Positions 59,720-64,000 of a stretch of DNA of 64,000 nt are shown piece after piece (the first letter of the stretch is position 1; the number at the start of each line of letters is the position of its first letter). The position numbers were made by a program, and so were the translations under genes. Under the pieces are notes generated by a model. The model did no database searches and had not been told where the DNA came from. It was given only the letters and a program-made list of their open reading frames with translations. Origin of the DNA: Ehretia macrophylla. Lineage: Eukaryota; Streptophyta; Magnoliopsida; Boraginales; Ehretiaceae. Where the stretch lies: positions 31,568,853 to 31,632,852 of the forward strand of contig CM075773.1 in the NCBI GenBank assembly GCA_037974665.1. Reading direction: 5' to 3'.

Positions 59720-62346
59720 TTATTGCATTCTTGAAAGTGCCTTTTCGAGCTGGGTCCATTTCTGGTCAAGGGTTCCGGTATATCCGATAGACATTCTGAC
59801 CAGGCCTGCAGAAATCCCAGCCATTGCCTTCTCTTCCTCGTTCATTTCACTACTGGTGCTGCTGCCAGAGCAGGACATGAGGGTCTCGTAGTAGCCCAAA
59901 CTCACAGCCATGAACCCAAACTGAGAACAGTTTTGTAAAACATTCATAAATCTGTTTGCCCTTTCCTCTGTTTCCATATCCACACATAATATCCCACCGT
60001 ATCCATACTCTTTATTTGCCATGGACTTGAGTATTTGATGATCGGGATGATCTTCGAGCCCAGGGTATATGACTTTCAGCCCAAGTTTCTTCTCCCTCGT
60101 GGCGTCCGCCACTGCCCGGCTGCAGTGCTCCTTCCTTCTCAGCCCCAAGTGAGGAATCCTCTCTGAAAGTTCAAATGCCACCTTTGCATTCATAGTTGGT
60201 CCTAGTAGCATTAGAGTCCCTTGATGAAGATCCATCATTGAGTTCACAAGGCTTGCTGGACCACACACAGCCCCTGCATATAATAAGCACAACCTACAAT
60301 TAATTGTTAATATATATATATATATATATATATTGTTATATTTCTTTAATAACAAATCAATATTATATGTGGGTCCTAGCTAAACTATTGAAGATAAGTA
60401 AATATATAGTATAATATATTATATATATCAACAAATTAATTAGATTTTCCTCATGATCTTAATTTGTCTTAATTAATATAAAAATTTATAGAAAGGATCT
60501 AACTTATCTCTCTGTATTTGTTTATTCGATATATAGGACTCAACCGAAGACGACAATTCCAATAAGAATCTCAGCACATGGATCATGATCTAAACATCTC
60601 TCTTTCCCATACCTTAATAATACTCGAATAGTATATATACACAATTAAATAATTGTAGTTGGTGCTATTGCGGATGCCACACACGTTGCATCGTCTTACA
60701 CCACTTACCAGGACAAGAAAAGAGACACCCACACGGCTTTAATTTGGCGTCACCACATAACACAAAAGTGTTTGGTACACACTGTCCCAAGATCCTTGTG
60801 ACTTCAAAATAATCAATTGAATCTAATTATAAACGAATCTTAGAAAATATAATAATATATGTCCTCTACCACTTTAGATATCATCTTACTTACATGGCCG
60901 GATATCTTTTTTTTTTTTCTTTCTTTTCTTTATGTTTTTGTCAATTAAAGTCTTTATTACTTTAAATTCATATTACCTTTACCCAAATCTACTAACAACG
61001 AAATAGTTGTCTAGAAACGCTCAAGAGTTGAGTTGAGTGGAGTAATGGATAATGATGTGTTATAATAAAAAAATTTTGAATTTATACTACGATTTTGATT
61101 TTTATTATAAAAATAAAAATAAAAATTATCATTAATTAAGAATGGATTGGAAACCAAATTAAGGGGTACAAAACCAATTTGTAGAAAGGGGACAGGGGAC
61201 ATCAAACCCCAGCCAAGTTAGCCCACATGATCAAAGGGCCCTATTTGCGATTCTCGTGATCTAAATAATCTGGATGAATCAGCGATATTATTATCCCTCC
61301 CCAAGAAAAAGAATATTGTTGATCTATACTATATATTAAACACGTACAAAAGTGCAATAGTATTCATGATCATGTGTCAAAAATAGCACGGTGTTTTACT
61401 AGTTAAAACCTTTTACATCCAAAGGATTATTGGTAATTTCACATTCATCAGACCTAGATCATTAGATAGATAAATCAATCGAGGAGTCCAAAGACACGCG
61501 TACGGTTACGTAAACATAAGACATGCATGAAGAAGAAGACAAATGAACGATCAAGAAAAAGAAACCCACACCTGCAATGATGTCGGCCCCACCGCTAATA
61601 TACTTGGAAATACTATGAACCACAACGTCAGCACCCAACCTCGCCGGCGACAAAACCATCGGAGCAAAAGTATTGTCAACCACAACCATCACCCCTTTGT
61701 CATGGGCTATCCTACACAGCTCCGGCACATTAGCCACCGTTAAGGTAGGGTTAGACATAGACTCAAAATACAACACCTTGGTTTTCCCTTCCACAATCGC
61801 TTCCTTCACCTTGTTATAATCTTTGATATCCACGAACGTGGTTGTTATATTGGATGTCCTTGGCAAGAAATGTGATAACAAGGCGTGAGTCCCACCATAA
61901 AGGGTAGAAGAAGCCACCACGTGTCCACCGGAGCTGCAGAGTTGAAGCAACACAGAGGAGATAGCTGACATGCCTGAGGCAGTGCAATAAGCCGCCTCGG
62001 TGCCTTCCAAGGCAGCCATCTGGCGGCTGAGGTTGAGCACCGTAGGGTTAAAGTGCCGACTATAGATAAAAAAGTCACGGTCAGGGCCAAGCTCGCCGGA
62101 GAACATGCGGCGCATGGTTTCAGGCTCCATGACGGTGAAGGTGGCGGAGGCTTCAATGGACATGTTGACGCCACCATGCTCGCCAAATTCGTGGCGGACA
62201 TTGGCTAACGCGGAGGCAGGATCTTCCCATGTCTTTGTGGGTTTTTTAGCCATGATAAAATCATCACGGTCCCAATCATCAGAGCCTGGCCGCTTTTTGT
62301 AGGCTGGAGGGATTGTAACACTTTTGTTGATGCCTGTATCAGCCAT
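59720..62346 (-). CDS. MGL: Methionine gamma-lyase
   Basis: Cytosolic PLP enzyme that splits methionine into methanethiol, 2-oxobutanoate and ammonia, feeding isoleucine synthesis. Exons 61572..62346 and 59720..60273 (minus) join at phase 1 across a 1298-bp intron; 442 aa. Motifs in order: NVRHEFGEHGGVNMSIEASA, GELGPDRDFFIYSRHFNPT, ASTLYGGTHALLSHFLPRT, VVVDNTFAPMVLSPA, then HSISKYISGGAD with K248 as the PLP lysine, ERIPHLGLR, YGGILCVDMETEE and LGYYETLMSCSGSSTSSE. All active-site parts are present and length is normal. I start at 62346 (MADTGINK): a TATA box at 62456-62463 puts transcription start near 62430, excluding in-frame ATGs further upstream. Two-exon structure matches the Arabidopsis gene. 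Confidence 0.95.
60274..61571 (-). other. Large intron of methionine gamma-lyase
   Basis: GT-AG intron of 1298 bp, AT-rich, TA run at 60311-60331. No nested gene or clear element. Confidence 0.75.
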
Positions 62347-62455
62347 TAATCCTATATTAATTATACGTAAATTTGCTAGTTTTACAAAAAACGAAGAACA
62401 GAGTTTTTTCGGTGGGTTTTGCGATGAGCTATGGATGGTCGTGTCTATGCCCATG

Positions 62456-62463
62456 TATTTATA
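62456..62463 (-). promoter_or_regulatory. TATA box of methionine gamma-lyase
   Basis: TATAAATA on the minus strand, 110 bases upstream of the ATG at 62346. It fixes the probable start and 5' UTR of about 80 nt. Confidence 0.6.
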
Positions 62464-62892
62464 GCGCTTTTTTTTCCTAACTGTACAATAAATTTTTTTT
62501 TTTTTTTTCTTTTTCAACTAGTCTGACTTTTACAAATGAATGTGCTTGGAAATATGCACGTGAATGGTCAGTGGTTATTAACTTCTTATTTTTATAACTT
62601 TATAATATTATTATAAAAAATTATATATTTCTAACTAGAGTGTATCCGGTCGGTCTTTCAGCCACTGGGCCACGTCCAGATGCATTCTTTGAATTTTCAT
62701 TGGACTTTAATTTAATGTGATAATTAATTAGTGTCGATATTAATTTGTATATATATTATTAAACATTAACATATATACGAGAAACATTAGTAAAAACGTT
62801 TTGACAATGTGATTGCAGAATCCATTAATTCATCTTTTATGGTATCAATTAATCCCCGCATGCATCTTTGATCTTTCACTTTTAATTTCATG

Positions 62893-62927
<35 letters not shown>

Positions 62928-64000
62928 TATATATATATATATATGATATATATGATCTATATAGATATCCATGTCGTCTACAATTTCCTGCACGACAGTC
63001 CGGGTACGACACGTTTCTCACATGCATGCACAAAGCATTTCGTACGTTTTATATCTTTTCCCATTACTCTAATTAAGACGATCGAGCAGATTCTTTTAAT
63101 ATATTGTGGATTAAGTGCTTCAATTGTTTAATTTATCGTTAAATGCCACAAACAACATCTTTGCTATATTTTACAATATATTTACATATGCGATGACGAT
63201 CGATGGAGGATAAGGACGTCCTACGCATACTATTTAGGTAGCCTGTTTGCTAACGACGACTAACTTTCTTGGCCAATCTTAACATTTCTTATCTTCCTAT
63301 TTACCAACTTGATTTGACTAATCTATTCTATATTCTGGAGCTATTGGATCATGTGCGGAATTGCCTTTGCTTTAGTGGGTCTACAAACCCACTAACCCTA
63401 ATTCTTTTTAAAAAATAAGATATTTTAAAAATATTTTTAAATTAAAACATCCAGTAATTAGTTTTTATTAAAAAAAAATTATTTATACATAAATGTTAAA
63501 TTGTATGACTTTAATTTTATTGAACAAAACTCCCGAATCATTCTTTACTAAATACAAACAATCATATTGAAATGAGCACAACCCATAATTATCTTTATTA
63601 ATTTTGGGTGAATTTCTTTTTCAAAAGCGATCGAAGAGAATTAAAGTGGCAAAACATTTTAGTCATTCTAATAAATTAATGCTGACTAACCAATAAGCCA
63701 ATTTGGAAGTAGTTGTCTTAGCTTGTCCCTATTAATGAGCTATTGCATTCAAGACTTATTACTTGATAGGAAAAATTCTTTCTTGCTTCATTTTCTAGTA
63801 CTGTTTTTAGCCTTTTTTTTATTATTATTGTTGTTTCTTATTTGAAACCTTATCCATGTTGTACTCACAAAAAAATACAAAATATATATATATATATATA
63901 TATTTTAAATAAAACTAATGATGACGATAAGGAAACTCCAAAACTTCACTCTCCCTCCATCATTTTCTGGTTCTGATTGAAAGTGACAATATCACTAGTC
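62464..64000. other. Upstream spacer to window end
   Basis: AT-rich with a TA/GATA microsatellite at about 62896-62944 and another at 63884-63902. No gene or element recognised. Confidence 0.5.

Overview
This window is nuclear DNA from a flowering plant, most likely a eudicot. It is AT-rich. Its genes are split by GT-AG introns, they encode plant-specific families (granule-bound starch synthase, NAC, HD-Zip I, plant methionine gamma-lyase), there is a MIR166 hairpin, and the long spacers are packed with plant transposons. I cannot name the species.

Layout. 1-748: last four exons of a granule-bound starch synthase (+). 2687-4515: a three-exon GH17 beta-1,3-glucanase (+) with signal peptide and hydrophobic, GPI-like tail. 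5377-10750: an eight-exon PHD-finger protein of 1164 aa (-) with telomere-like repeats just 5' of its ATG. 15431-17028: a NAC secondary-wall regulator of the NST/SND1 type (+). 28937-29872: an intronless, myristoylation-type glutaredoxin-domain protein (-). About 39636-39800: a MIR166 precursor (-). 57984-58779: an HD-Zip I factor (+). 59720-62346: methionine gamma-lyase (-, two exons). All spliced models keep reading phase across every junction. These are independent plant genes; no operon or cluster logic links them.

Between the genes are dense, nested transposons. They include a MULE-like TIR element (17593-18561), three fold-back elements built on TTTAGTCC-like repeats (22289, 37024, 40573), a 1.1-kb long-TIR element (55621-56716), a three-level nest ending in a hAT MITE with perfect 8-bp duplication (32322-34375), two opposite-facing 2.4-kb solo LTRs (23768-26206 and 51024-53485), and a nearly complete but broken Ty1/copia element (43020-47895).

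The most unusual region is 48150-54990. A short Ty3/gypsy chromovirus-type element (49265-54802, LTRs 414 bp each) has lost most of pol. In its place it carries fragments of unrelated host genes: a pentatricopeptide-repeat (PPR) piece and a long, spliced-looking piece of TRAPPC11 (TRAPP complex/foie gras protein). A solo LTR of another family later landed inside the TRAPPC11 piece. This looks like retrotransposon-mediated gene capture and is the best candidate here for something undescribed. The whole composite sits in an array of TRIM-like mini-LTR units, and its outer edges show a 5-bp near-duplication whose geometry suggests a microhomology deletion.
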